Positions 1 through 5,503 of a DNA stretch of 21,963 nucleotides are shown piece by piece. Made by a program: the position numbers and the translations under genes. This DNA comes from Candidatus Aminicenans sakinawicola JGI OTU-1 (lineage in GTDB: Bacteria; Acidobacteriota; Aminicenantia; Aminicenantales; Aminicenantaceae). Position 1 is the first letter of the stretch. Each line of letters starts with the position of its first letter. The stretch is taken from the NCBI GenBank assembly GCA_000493965.1, contig AWNV01000027.1, positions 1 through 21,963 on the forward strand, written 5' to 3'. Below the pieces are notes generated by a model, which ran no database searches, had not been told where the DNA came from, and saw only the letters and a list, made by a program, of their open reading frames with translations.

Positions 1-158
1 CCCGCTTTCCTCCGGGAAGGGATGGTCAGCTTCACTTTGGATTTTTTATTTTTACTCTTTTTGGCCGGAGTTGTTTTCTTTTGGTCCTTGTTCTTGTTAG
101 ATTCGGTCTTTTTCCAATATTTTTCTTTTTTCTCTCTTCTTTTTCGCGTCGTTTCCAT
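1..158 (-). CDS. Lysine-rich basic protein, C-terminus beyond the window
   Basis: Reading leftwards from ATG at 158 the frame stays open to the window edge, giving at least 52 residues (starts METTRKRREKKEKYWKK). AAGGTGG lies 5 nt before the ATG and an in-frame TAG upstream excludes a longer start. Lysine and arginine dominate, with an acidic residue now and then and a KVKLTIPSRRKAG stretch at the visible end. Its function is unknown; a nucleic-acid or ribosome binding role would be a guess from charge alone. It follows the similar small basic gene at 250-360 on the same strand and may share its transcript. The plus-strand frame through here (81-356) is only the complement of these A-rich codons. 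Confidence 0.6.
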   Translation of the reverse strand, partial: METTRKRREKKEKYWKKTESNKNKDQKKTTPAKKSKNKKSKVKLTIPSRRKA

Positions 159-249
159 TATTCCACCTTTTCTTTTCTCTTCCGGCTAAAGCCTCCACAT
201 TTGAAGATTGGAAGCTGGAAACAGGTTCCATTGAATCCGCAGCAGGCAA

Positions 250-360
250 TTATTGGTCCAATGCCTGGGCTTTTTCCTTTTTCGCTTTCCTCTTCTCCTT
301 TAAGGTTCTCTTCGGTTTCTTCTTGTCCTGGACTCTTTTCTTGTCTCTACTTTTAGCCAT
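250..360 (-). CDS. Small highly basic protein (36 aa)
   Basis: ATG at 360 is preceded by GAGGAG at good spacing, and TAA is at 250-252. The 36-residue product starts MAKSRDKKRVQDKKKPKR and ends KKEKAQALDQ, with about half Lys/Arg. Very short MAKSRDK..KKPK-type proteins are, from memory, scattered through many bacterial genomes without a known function. The ribosome site and a promoter-like pair about 75 nt upstream support a real gene. It lies left of the tRNA scars and so is more likely native chromosome than island. Confidence 0.6.
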   Translation of the reverse strand: MAKSRDKKRVQDKKKPKRTLKEKRKAKKEKAQALDQ

Positions 361-437
361 GTGACTGCTCCTCTACCGGCTAGAAGTCTTCATACTTTTC
401 CGGTGATATGTCATGCCATCTCAGGCAAATTACAATT

Positions 438-466
438 ATTCTAACATACTTCTCGATCCAGACCAA
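438..466 (-). promoter_or_regulatory. Possible sigma70 promoter for the small basic genes
   Basis: On the minus strand TTGGTC (461-466) and TAGAAT (438-443) are separated by 17 bp. The -10 is close to consensus and the -35 weak. Start would be near 431, giving a leader of about 70 nt before ATG 360. Confidence 0.35.
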
Positions 467-685
467 TGATAATGGGGTCCAATCACAGCCGAGGATTTTA
501 TGGACAAGTCTATATTGATCTTTTTGTTTTATTGTCCTTGTTGATCTTTCCCTGTTTTGTTATGGCCAATTTACTTATAATAATACGGTACTAGGATATA
601 AATCTAAGGGGAAAGTGTCAAACTAGTCTTATATGAGAAAAATTTGAAGTTAGACATGTCTATAGAGTTGAGGCCTGAACTGGTA
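467..685. other. Non-coding flank left of the tRNA-Val scar
   Basis: I find no gene with a ribosome site and plausible codons on either strand. If the tRNA-Val fragment is an integration scar, this is ancestral chromosome that lay 3' of the tRNA gene. Confidence 0.4.
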
Positions 686-744
686 TGGTGGGCGGTACTG
701 GATTCGAACCAGTGATCCCCGGTTTGTAAGATCGGTACTCTACC
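686..744 (-). pseudogene. tRNA-Val (TAC) 3' fragment, probable attachment-site scar
   Basis: On the minus strand this reads GGTAGAG (end of D-loop), an anticodon arm with loop CTTACAA (anticodon TAC, Val), variable loop, a T-arm with ACTGG and CCAGT around TTCGAAT, the 3' acceptor strand ACCGCCC, and encoded CCA at 686-688. The matching 5' acceptor GGGCGGT and most of the D-arm are absent upstream, where unrelated sequence starts at 745. The anticodon stem has one A/C mismatch. A 3' tRNA portion alone cannot give a functional tRNA. It is what a tyrosine integrase leaves at one end of an element inserted in a tRNA gene, with the element on the 5' side (higher coordinates). Confidence 0.75.
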
Positions 745-764
745 TTTGACATAATTCAATACAG

Positions 765-783
765 ATTTGCCACTCATTTGCCA
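765..783. repeat. ATTTGCCA pair at 11-bp spacing beside the tRNA-Val scar
   Basis: ATTTGCCA at 765-772 recurs at 776-783. Two identical octamers one helical turn apart, about 20 bp inside the scar, look like integrase arm or excisionase sites. The function is inferred from position. Confidence 0.4.
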
Positions 784-868
784 TTTTGGTGTCAAAAATA
801 GCTTAAAATAGCATACTCTGGCTAAAACTGTACCCTGAGGAAAACTATTGAAAAATAAGGGGATAAGA

Positions 869-918
869 TGGAGCCAGCAGAGGGAGTCGAACCCTCGACC
901 TACTGATTACGAATCAGT
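869..918 (-). pseudogene. tRNA-Thr (CGT) 3' fragment, second attachment-site scar
   Basis: On the minus strand this reads ACTGATTCGTAATCAGT, a perfect 5-bp anticodon stem with loop TTCGTAA (anticodon CGT, Thr). Then come AGGTC, a T-arm with GAGGG and CCCTC around TTCGACT, acceptor 3' strand TGCTGGC, discriminator T and encoded CCA at 869-871. The D-arm and 5' acceptor are missing; upstream sequence (from 919) has no GGTAGAGC match. The roughly 50-bp span from anticodon stem to CCA is the usual size of an integrase core carried by islands. It lies 124 bp right of the tRNA-Val fragment in the same orientation, so two integration histories are stacked here. Confidence 0.75.
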
Positions 919-966
919 TTAAGGGGGATAACGCAATTTGCTGAAAATGAAGTAATTACATTATTT

Positions 967-991
967 ATCAGAAACTTACATTGTTTCTGAT
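967..991. repeat. Perfect 9-bp hairpin in the putative att arm region
   Basis: ATCAGAAAC (967-975) and GTTTCTGAT (983-991) are perfect inverted repeats with a 7-nt loop, about 50 bp inside the tRNA-Thr scar. The stretch 919-1190 holds no gene I can support, only this hairpin and the repeats at 1034-1053. It resembles the protein-binding arm of a phage or island attachment site. Confidence 0.4.
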
Positions 992-1033
992 TTAGATTCT
1001 GTCAGGCGATTTTAGGCCAATTTAGACGTCTTA

Positions 1034-1053
1034 TGGACACTATTTGGACACTA
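1034..1053. repeat. TGGACACTA pair at 11-bp spacing beside the tRNA-Thr scar
   Basis: TGGACACTA occurs at 1034-1042 and 1045-1053. The period equals that of the unrelated ATTTGCCA pair beside the tRNA-Val scar, suggesting two different recombinases with similar site architecture. Confidence 0.45.
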
Positions 1054-1190
1054 GATTTTCCTTGATTTTAAAAATATCTTCTGAAAGCTAATTTGTTTTA
1101 GGAATTATTTTAGATTTTTTCAATTTGATTTAAATTCTATTTTATTTCCATTGTGAGAAAATTCCATTGGAGTGGACGTCTATATTTAAC

Positions 1191-1254
1191 GAGGTGCTAA
1201 AATCGGCACAGCCATCTTTTTTATGAATCGGGCGGCCAGGCAATTCCTGGAGCT
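1191..1254 (+). repeat. Dispersed two-hairpin repeat, copy A (partial)
   Basis: It begins GAGGTG, has small hairpin GGC-ACA-GCC (1205-1213), then the shared linker GAATCGGG (1226-1233) and a second hairpin CCAGG/CCTGG (1236-1250). It aligns over its length with copy B at 1834-1905. The usual 3' end CACTCGCCTC is missing; the sequence instead runs into a coding fragment, so this copy is probably broken. Confidence 0.55.
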
Positions 1255-1455
1255 AGCTTAGAAGCAACTGCACACTATAGCTCAACTGAAACAACTAAAA
1301 CTAGCTACACTGATAATTATGGTGAAGCAATAATCCCGTTCAGAATATCTAGCGCTACAGTCGGTTATGAAGTAATCATAGATGTAAGGGTGAGAAAAGG
1401 TAAATCAGTAGGTTCCACCAGAATATCATTTACACCGAGCCATAAAACAGAATAA
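1243..1455 (+). pseudogene. Gene fragment: C-terminal beta-sandwich-like domain
   Basis: The frame from 1243 reads IPGASLEATAHYSSTETTK, continues with a TDNYGEAIIPFRISSATVGY stretch and ends RISFTPSHKTE at TAA 1453-1455. The pattern (polar linker, small-residue turns, alternating strands) matches an Ig-like extracellular domain seen at the C-terminus of secreted proteins. There is no start codon or ribosome site; the frame opens inside repeat copy A and stops at TAA 1198-1200. I read it as the 3' remnant of a larger secreted-protein gene. The Ada-like remnant directly downstream may come from the same gene group. Confidence 0.5.
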
Positions 1456-1521
1456 ATTTGTTGGGAATTGAAGTCTTATTGAAATATAATTTTTAACTAA
1501 TAATTTTTTTGCGGAGAGAAG

Positions 1522-1776
1522 ATGAAAAAATATTTAGGTTGGATTTCTTTTCTGTTAACTATTTTTCTTCTGTTTTTAATATTAATTAATTAAATTGCTT
1601 GTTGCGGTTGTAGCGATTGTAGAGGAGAAGAAGATTATTATATAGGAAATACAAAAACCAAAGTCTTCCATAGACCTTGCTGTAGCTATTTACCATGGGT
1701 TAATGTTACTCACTTTGACACAAGAGAGGAAGCTATAGCTGCAGGATATCGATCTTGTAAACATTGCGATCCCTAA
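1522..1776 (+). pseudogene. Membrane or lipoprotein-like Ada-type zinc minidomain protein, broken by in-frame TAA
   Basis: A ribosome site (GGAGAG) precedes ATG 1522. Codons 1-23 encode one hydrophobic segment (MKKYLGWISFLLTIF...), then TAA at 1591-1593. The same frame continues for 60 codons with Cys-rich IACCGCSDC, then YIGNTKTKVFHRPCC and GYRSCKHCDP, ending at TAA 1774-1776. The second part matches the Ada-type metal-binding pattern GNxxTxxFHxxxC...GYxxCxxC often joined to secreted nucleases. A Cys just after a hydrophobic leader would fit a lipobox if read through. Nothing but the stop codon interrupts the frame. It is either a nonsense-inactivated gene or, less likely, readthrough. A paralogous intact minidomain lies at 4758-4985. 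Confidence 0.6.
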
Positions 1777-1833
1777 AAAATAATCGATTATTTTATAATG
1801 AGAAATTCTCTTTTAATAATCGTCTTAAATTTT

Positions 1834-1905
1834 GATGTGTTAAATCCGCTTTGCGGTCCTTTTCTGAATCGGGAGACCAGGGGGATATTGGTCTCCACTC
1901 GCCTC
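1834..1905 (+). repeat. Dispersed two-hairpin repeat, copy B
   Basis: Small hairpin CCGC-TTT-GCGG (1846-1856), linker CTGAATCGG (1865-1873), large hairpin GGAGACCA (1872-1879) with TGGTCTCC (1889-1896), and 3' end CACTCGCCTC (1896-1905). Compared with copy C the large stem changes on both arms while staying paired. The rest of 1777-2016 holds no gene I can support apart from this repeat. Confidence 0.6.
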
Positions 1906-2016
1906 TTTTATTCTATTTCTAGGAATTTTAGCTATAATTTTATCGGAATGATATCACTTGCTAACAAAGTTAGTAAGTAATATATCCCAATTCCATATAA
2001 ATTTCTCTAATCCCTC

Positions 2017-2254
2017 TTACCACCAATTTCCACAATCATCACATAATATATTAGGATATTTTTTACTTGCAATAGGACTTATTAAAGCACCTGTGATTCT
2101 TTCACTTTTACAAAAAAGGACATTTCTTATATTTAGAGGACAGTTTACATCTTTCAAATTTCACATCAAATCCAGGACTGTTAGTATTGTTCGGAAGTAA
2201 TGTCTTCAACAATTTTTTAAAACCAACTTCAAAATTATCTGTAAAATCTGCATA
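2017..2254 (-). pseudogene. C-terminal remnant of the TIR gene (TIR end plus zinc ribbon)
   Basis: In frame beyond the TAA at 2255-2257 the sequence continues YADFTDNFEVGFKKLLKTLL, which is how TIR domains normally end, then KYKKCPF. At an A6 run (2112-2117, T6 on the coding strand) the frame is lost; shifting by one base gives CPFCKSERITGA and then LCDDCGNWW with TAA at 2017-2019. Two CxxC pairs indicate a small zinc ribbon. So the original TIR protein was about 80 residues longer and is now interrupted by one nonsense codon and one homopolymer frameshift. The homopolymer shift could be a sequencing error; the nonsense codon is harder to explain that way. Confidence 0.6.
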
Positions 2255-3160
2255 TTATCTTCTCCTTAGTTTATTTAGTAATTCACATTTTTCAAATAAC
2301 AAAGGAAGGATAATAATCTCTTTATTTTCAATTTCCCTCATTCTTGCTCTATTTAATTCTTTTCGAACCCATTTTGACTTCAAGCTATTTCTTGTTATTA
2401 TTAATGCAAGATAATCTGAATTTCGAATTCCCTCATAAATTTTAGATTCAAAATCATGCCCTACGAGTAATTCATTTTCACTCCGCCAAACTTTTACACC
2501 TCTTTCTTTTAAAGCTTTTCCCAACCTAAAAGCTATATGTTCATCTTTTCTTGAATATAAAATAAATACACTAGGTATTTTCCCAGAGAATTTTTTCCGA
2601 AAAGTAATAAAATTGGGGAAATTTTCTTTATTTATAAGATTGCTATCTATGTCGTTTTTTTCTAGATATTCACTTCTTTCAAATAAATAACTTGCTAGTC
2701 CCACTGTTAATCCTGCAGTGTCAACTATATCAACCCATTCTGAATCATCATCCCACATTATCTTTAATCTAGCTTCTAGCTCTTCATTGAAGTTAAAATC
2801 ATCAAACAAAGAACATGATAAATTCCCTGATTTTAATAATCCTAATAAAATAAGCCCTATTTGCCAGGGTTCATTTCGCCATAATCTGTCATCTTCTATT
2901 CCTCTATAAAATTCTGTCCTTAAATAATGAAAATGAGTTTTAATAGCATTTTTAAATTCTTCTGATATCTCTTCAGACAATTCATACTTTTCTAATATTG
3001 TTCCCAAAACAGCTATTAGCAAAGCTCCATAATGAGGCGATATTAAAATACCATCTTTACTTCTTTTTGAAAGAAGCCATTTAAGCGATTTCAAATATTC
3101 TGGAAAATATTTACTTTTGTCTTCCTCTGATGTTATTAAGGCTAAACAGGTACGAGCCAA
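2255..3160 (-). CDS. TIR-domain protein with N-terminal helical region (C-terminally truncated)
   Basis: The start is TTG at 3160, with AGGTG 5 nt before it and only 8 nt after the upstream gene's stop, suggesting translational coupling. Residues 1-190 are mostly helical with no domain I recognise. From about 196 a TIR domain begins (IPSVFILYSRKDEHIAFRLG), continuing with KVWRSENELLVGHDFESKI. SKWVRKEL places the likely catalytic Glu at about 268, the position used by NAD-cleaving TIRs. The frame stops at TAA just before the YADF segment that usually closes the fold. TIR proteins in bacteria often degrade NAD or make nucleotide signals in anti-phage systems. Here the natural partner is the upstream membrane sensor-like gene. 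Whether the truncated form is active is doubtful. Confidence 0.75.
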   Translation of the reverse strand: MARTCLALITSEEDKSKYFPEYLKSLKWLLSKRSKDGILISPHYGALLIAVLGTILEKYELSEEISEEFKNAIKTHFHYLRTEFYRGIEDDRLWRNEPWQIGLILLGLLKSGNLSCSLFDDFNFNEELEARLKIMWDDDSEWVDIVDTAGLTVGLASYLFERSEYLEKNDIDSNLINKENFPNFITFRKKFSGKIPSVFILYSRKDEHIAFRLGKALKERGVKVWRSENELLVGHDFESKIYEGIRNSDYLALIITRNSLKSKWVRKELNRARMREIENKEIIILPLLFEKCELLNKLRRR

Positions 3161-3168
3161 TCGGACAC

Positions 3169-4353
3169 CTATATCTGAATACCGAATACCCTATAGGCAT
3201 GAGGTCGAAAGTAGTAGTGTGGAATTTCCATTTCTATTTGCTTTTCCCGAGGCAATTTCGGATCAAATGTCGGTATTTTTTTTATTAAAATATAGTTCTG
3301 AGATTTATCTGGTGTTTGAGAAGCGCGTATCAATTCCTGAGAATGTGGGAAAAGAATAGAATCTCTTCTCTTTCTTTTCGAGGTCAACATGTAAGTATTC
3401 TCTCGACTTTCGGAATCAATCTTGAATCCGTCGTATCGACTCACTTCTTCCTCCTCTAGCACCTTGTTGAGCTCCTCTGGCGTGTTGAGTCTCAGAATTT
3501 TCCCAAGTGGAGCAACGATAATAATTTTGTCAGATATCTTTACTACCTCTTTTTTAAAGTCATGATGCCCTCGACCTCTCGCACAGATGAACACTTGGTT
3601 GTACTCTCGCGTAACTAATAGCCAATTGGCTGTAATAATGCCTATTACAAGACAATTATTTTCTGGACAATACTCCTTTCGAAGGTCCCTCAATGCCTCT
3701 AAAGTATCTTCACCAGTGTTTGCTCTATATTCCTCAAGAGGAGTGCCTCCGAGTAAGTGAAGAGCTGTGTCTTCCACTTTGTATGGTTCAAGTCCAGTCT
3801 CTTGGTTAAAGGCAGTTACTCCTGAAAGGCTATTCGTGTAAATTGCTATATTTTTAGAAATATCTTCGAGCGCATCGCCATAACCATAGTATTTCAATTT
3901 TGGAAATACTGGTGCTAGAGTCGTCCCGGAATCAATAACAAGCGCTATTTTAAGAAGCCCTGCATTTTCTCTGCAACAGCGCTTTATTAATGGCGGTAAT
4001 TGCTGTTGTACAAGATCTTTAGCTAAAAGTTGTTTCTCAATTGCAAAGTGCGAAAGGCGCCGAACGTATTGAGTGGGCTTATGTGGTCTTCCATAGATTT
4101 CAGTTATTAACGATTCCATCCCTCGGATTTTCCAGGTGAGATTCCTCTTAATATTGAAAGATAATCCCACCATAAAAATAATGCTGGTAGAAATAAGGGC
4201 GATAACAATTAAGTCGATTATTCTCGAATTCAATATAAGGGAATAAACCAATACGCCCAATAATACACCAAGCACCGTACTAGCAATGGAGATAATAATT
4301 TCACCTTGGTAGTTTTCCAGGAACCTAATAATATGCCTTAGCTTTATATTCAT
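3169..4353 (-). CDS. Two-helix membrane protein with DeoR-C/ISOCOT-like domain
   Basis: AGGAGG at 4361-4366 lies 7 nt from ATG 4353 (4 nt from the adjacent ATG 4356), so I start here rather than at the TTG at 4494, which has no ribosome site; this gives 394 aa. Two hydrophobic helices (about 18-41 and 45-64) form a hairpin anchor. A cytoplasmic domain follows with the signature order of DeoR-family C-terminal sensors: ALVIDSGTTLAP (about 138-149), IYTNSLSG (about 171-178), LHLLGG (198-203), later NNCLVIGIITANW and KISDKIIIVAPLGKI. In DeoR repressors this fold binds sugar phosphates, but no HTH is present here. A membrane-tethered ligand-sensing domain directly upstream of a TIR gene suggests a sensor-effector pair. 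The pairing is inference; the family assignment rests on motif order. Confidence 0.7.
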   Translation of the reverse strand: MNIKLRHIIRFLENYQGEIIISIASTVLGVLLGVLVYSLILNSRIIDLIVIALISTSIIFMVGLSFNIKRNLTWKIRGMESLITEIYGRPHKPTQYVRRLSHFAIEKQLLAKDLVQQQLPPLIKRCCRENAGLLKIALVIDSGTTLAPVFPKLKYYGYGDALEDISKNIAIYTNSLSGVTAFNQETGLEPYKVEDTALHLLGGTPLEEYRANTGEDTLEALRDLRKEYCPENNCLVIGIITANWLLVTREYNQVFICARGRGHHDFKKEVVKISDKIIIVAPLGKILRLNTPEELNKVLEEEEVSRYDGFKIDSESRENTYMLTSKRKRRDSILFPHSQELIRASQTPDKSQNYILIKKIPTFDPKLPREKQIEMEIPHYYFRPHAYRVFGIQI

Positions 4354-4574
4354 CATATATCCTCCTAGATAGCCATCTCTGGCAAGTACTCCCCGCACAC
4401 AATGGATTTTATGTGGATCATCCAATGCAATTTTTGTGTACACCGAATATTCTTGAACCAGTCCTTTATATCTTTTAGGACTGTGGCCAATCAACAGAAC
4501 AGTGTCTCATTTGGCAAAGAGAGCACATATGGACTTATATCTCTCCGGTCATTCACCATAATGACATTTTTTAT

Positions 4575-4603
4575 TGTATATCATAATAAAATATCTCGGT
4601 CAA
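4575..4603 (-). promoter_or_regulatory. Promoter for the membrane-sensor/TIR unit
   Basis: On the minus strand TTGACC (4598-4603), 17-bp spacer, TATACA (4575-4580) preceded by TG for an extended -10. It lies about 215 nt upstream of ATG 4353, leaving a long leader. No gene is supported in 4357-4757 apart from this. Confidence 0.5.
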
Positions 4604-4757
4604 ATATGAAAATAGTGGGAATCTCATCCCATTGACCAACGTCAACCTTCTATTAATAAGGCCCTAATTTCGCTTATCTGTGTTTTTCTTGAATCATAGT
4701 AGTTGAGGAATTCTAGCTTCTATTTGCCTTATCAATCAGTTACTGTTTGTGAAAAAT

Positions 4758-4985
4758 TTATCTTGTACTTCCTCCTATACATTTTGCACAATTATCGTAA
4801 CCTTCACTGTGAGCCTGTTCCAATGTATCAGGATTAAAACTCCTGGCATGTCCAGCATCAATTATTTCATCAATCTGACAACCTGAAGGACTAGTATCTT
4901 CATTATCAAGATCATGAACTTCCATTTTATTAGTGTTTCCACAGTACTTTTTGCCATATAATGGCGGTCCGTACCTCCTTGCCAT
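4758..4985 (-). CDS. Small Ada-like zinc minidomain protein (75 aa)
   Basis: AAAGGAGG (4993-5000) lies 7 nt before ATG 4985, fixing the start. The 75-residue product begins MARRYGPPLYGKKYCGNTNK and contains VHDLDNED, then CQIDEIIDAGHARSFNPDTL and EGYDNCAKCIGGSTR. Cys 15, 36, 66 and 69 and His 24 could hold one zinc. The layout GN(x4-5)H...C...F.(x4-5)EA(x4-5)GY(x2)C(x2)C parallels the Ada-type minidomain of the pseudogene at 1522-1776, so the two look like distant relatives. It resembles a conserved small protein of unknown function. It is a single gene between two damaged ones, with an excellent ribosome site and an intact frame. Confidence 0.7.
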   Translation of the reverse strand: MARRYGPPLYGKKYCGNTNKMEVHDLDNEDTSPSGCQIDEIIDAGHARSFNPDTLEQAHSEGYDNCAKCIGGSTR

Positions 4986-5207
4986 AATCAAACCTCCTTT
5001 AAATAATTTTTTTCCAATATAGATATTTATCCCTTTTCATATGATAATCGGTATAAGACCAATAATTGTTATGTTATCAATGTGCAATGTGGGTTACTGA
5101 ATGGCTCTTGTCAAGGGTTTGTGGGCAAATGTCACATTTTGGCACATTATCTTACATTGAAATGGTTAAATTTGAGAATTTCCCTCCCCCTCACACGTCT
5201 ATCTCAA

Positions 5208-5287
5208 TGAGGCGTTTTTCCGGCTCAGCCGTCGTTTTCAGCTTCGGGAAGCCAGGGCTAAAATGTCGCTGGCTTCCACTCGCCTCA
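5208..5287 (+). repeat. Dispersed two-hairpin repeat, copy C (most complete)
   Basis: TGAGGCG (5208-5214) and CGCCTCA (5281-5287) form a closing stem. Inside are hairpin CGGC-TCA-GCCG (5221-5231) and a perfect 9-bp hairpin GGAAGCCAG (5247-5255) with CTGGCTTCC (5269-5277). The result is a three-way junction if folded. It starts right after the helix-hairpin-helix remnant's stop codon. The adjoining stretch 4986-5207 holds no other gene I can support. Confidence 0.65.
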
Positions 5288-5290
5288 ATC

Positions 5291-5503
5291 TTACCAATTC
5301 TTATTTATAACAGTTACATAAGGCCTTAGCTTTTCCAATGTCTTCGGGCCGATACCCTTAATCTTTATCAGCTCGTCAACTGATCTGAAATAGCCATGCA
5401 TTTTGCGGTACTGGATGATTCTTTCTGCAAGCACCGGTCCTATACCTTTCAGCTTCATCAATTCTTCCTTGCTCGCATAACTAATGTTTACGATACCTGC
5501 AGG
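5291..5503 (-). pseudogene. Helix-hairpin-helix (ComEA-like) tail severed from the nuclease gene
   Basis: Continuing in frame after the TAG at 5504-5506, codons read PAGIVNISYASKEELMKLKG and on through IGPVLAERIIQYRK, LIKIKGIGPKTLEKL and VINKNW, ending at TAA 5291-5293. Two GIGP motifs (KGIGPVLAERI, KGIGPKTLEKL) make a standard ComEA-type pair of helix-hairpin-helix DNA-binding units of about 65 residues. There is no start codon or ribosome site of its own, and the reading frame is exactly that of the nuclease. I read it as the lost C-terminal domain of a nuclease-HhH fusion. Readthrough of TAG cannot be excluded from sequence. Confidence 0.7.

Noticed and set aside
81..356. Plus-strand 91-codon frame rich in Phe and Ser
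   Set aside because: It is the complement of the two lysine-rich minus-strand genes and has no ribosome site.
604..795. Minus-strand 63-codon frame
   Set aside because: It runs through the tRNA-Val fragment and has no ribosome site.
1798..2414. Plus-strand frames of 60-80 codons
   Set aside because: They cover repeat copy B and the antisense of the TIR gene tail, with no ribosome sites or recognisable sequence.
5130..5160. TGGCAC followed by TTAC on the plus strand, like a sigma54 -24/-12 promoter
   Set aside because: The -12 element lacks the required GC and no plus-strand gene lies downstream.
5208..5287. Two-hairpin repeats considered as GEMM (c-di-GMP) or cobalamin riboswitches because of GACCGCAAAGCGG-like and GAATCGGGA..CCAGG-like words
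   Set aside because: The conserved cores and their order do not match either riboswitch, and the copies do not sit consistently upstream of genes.
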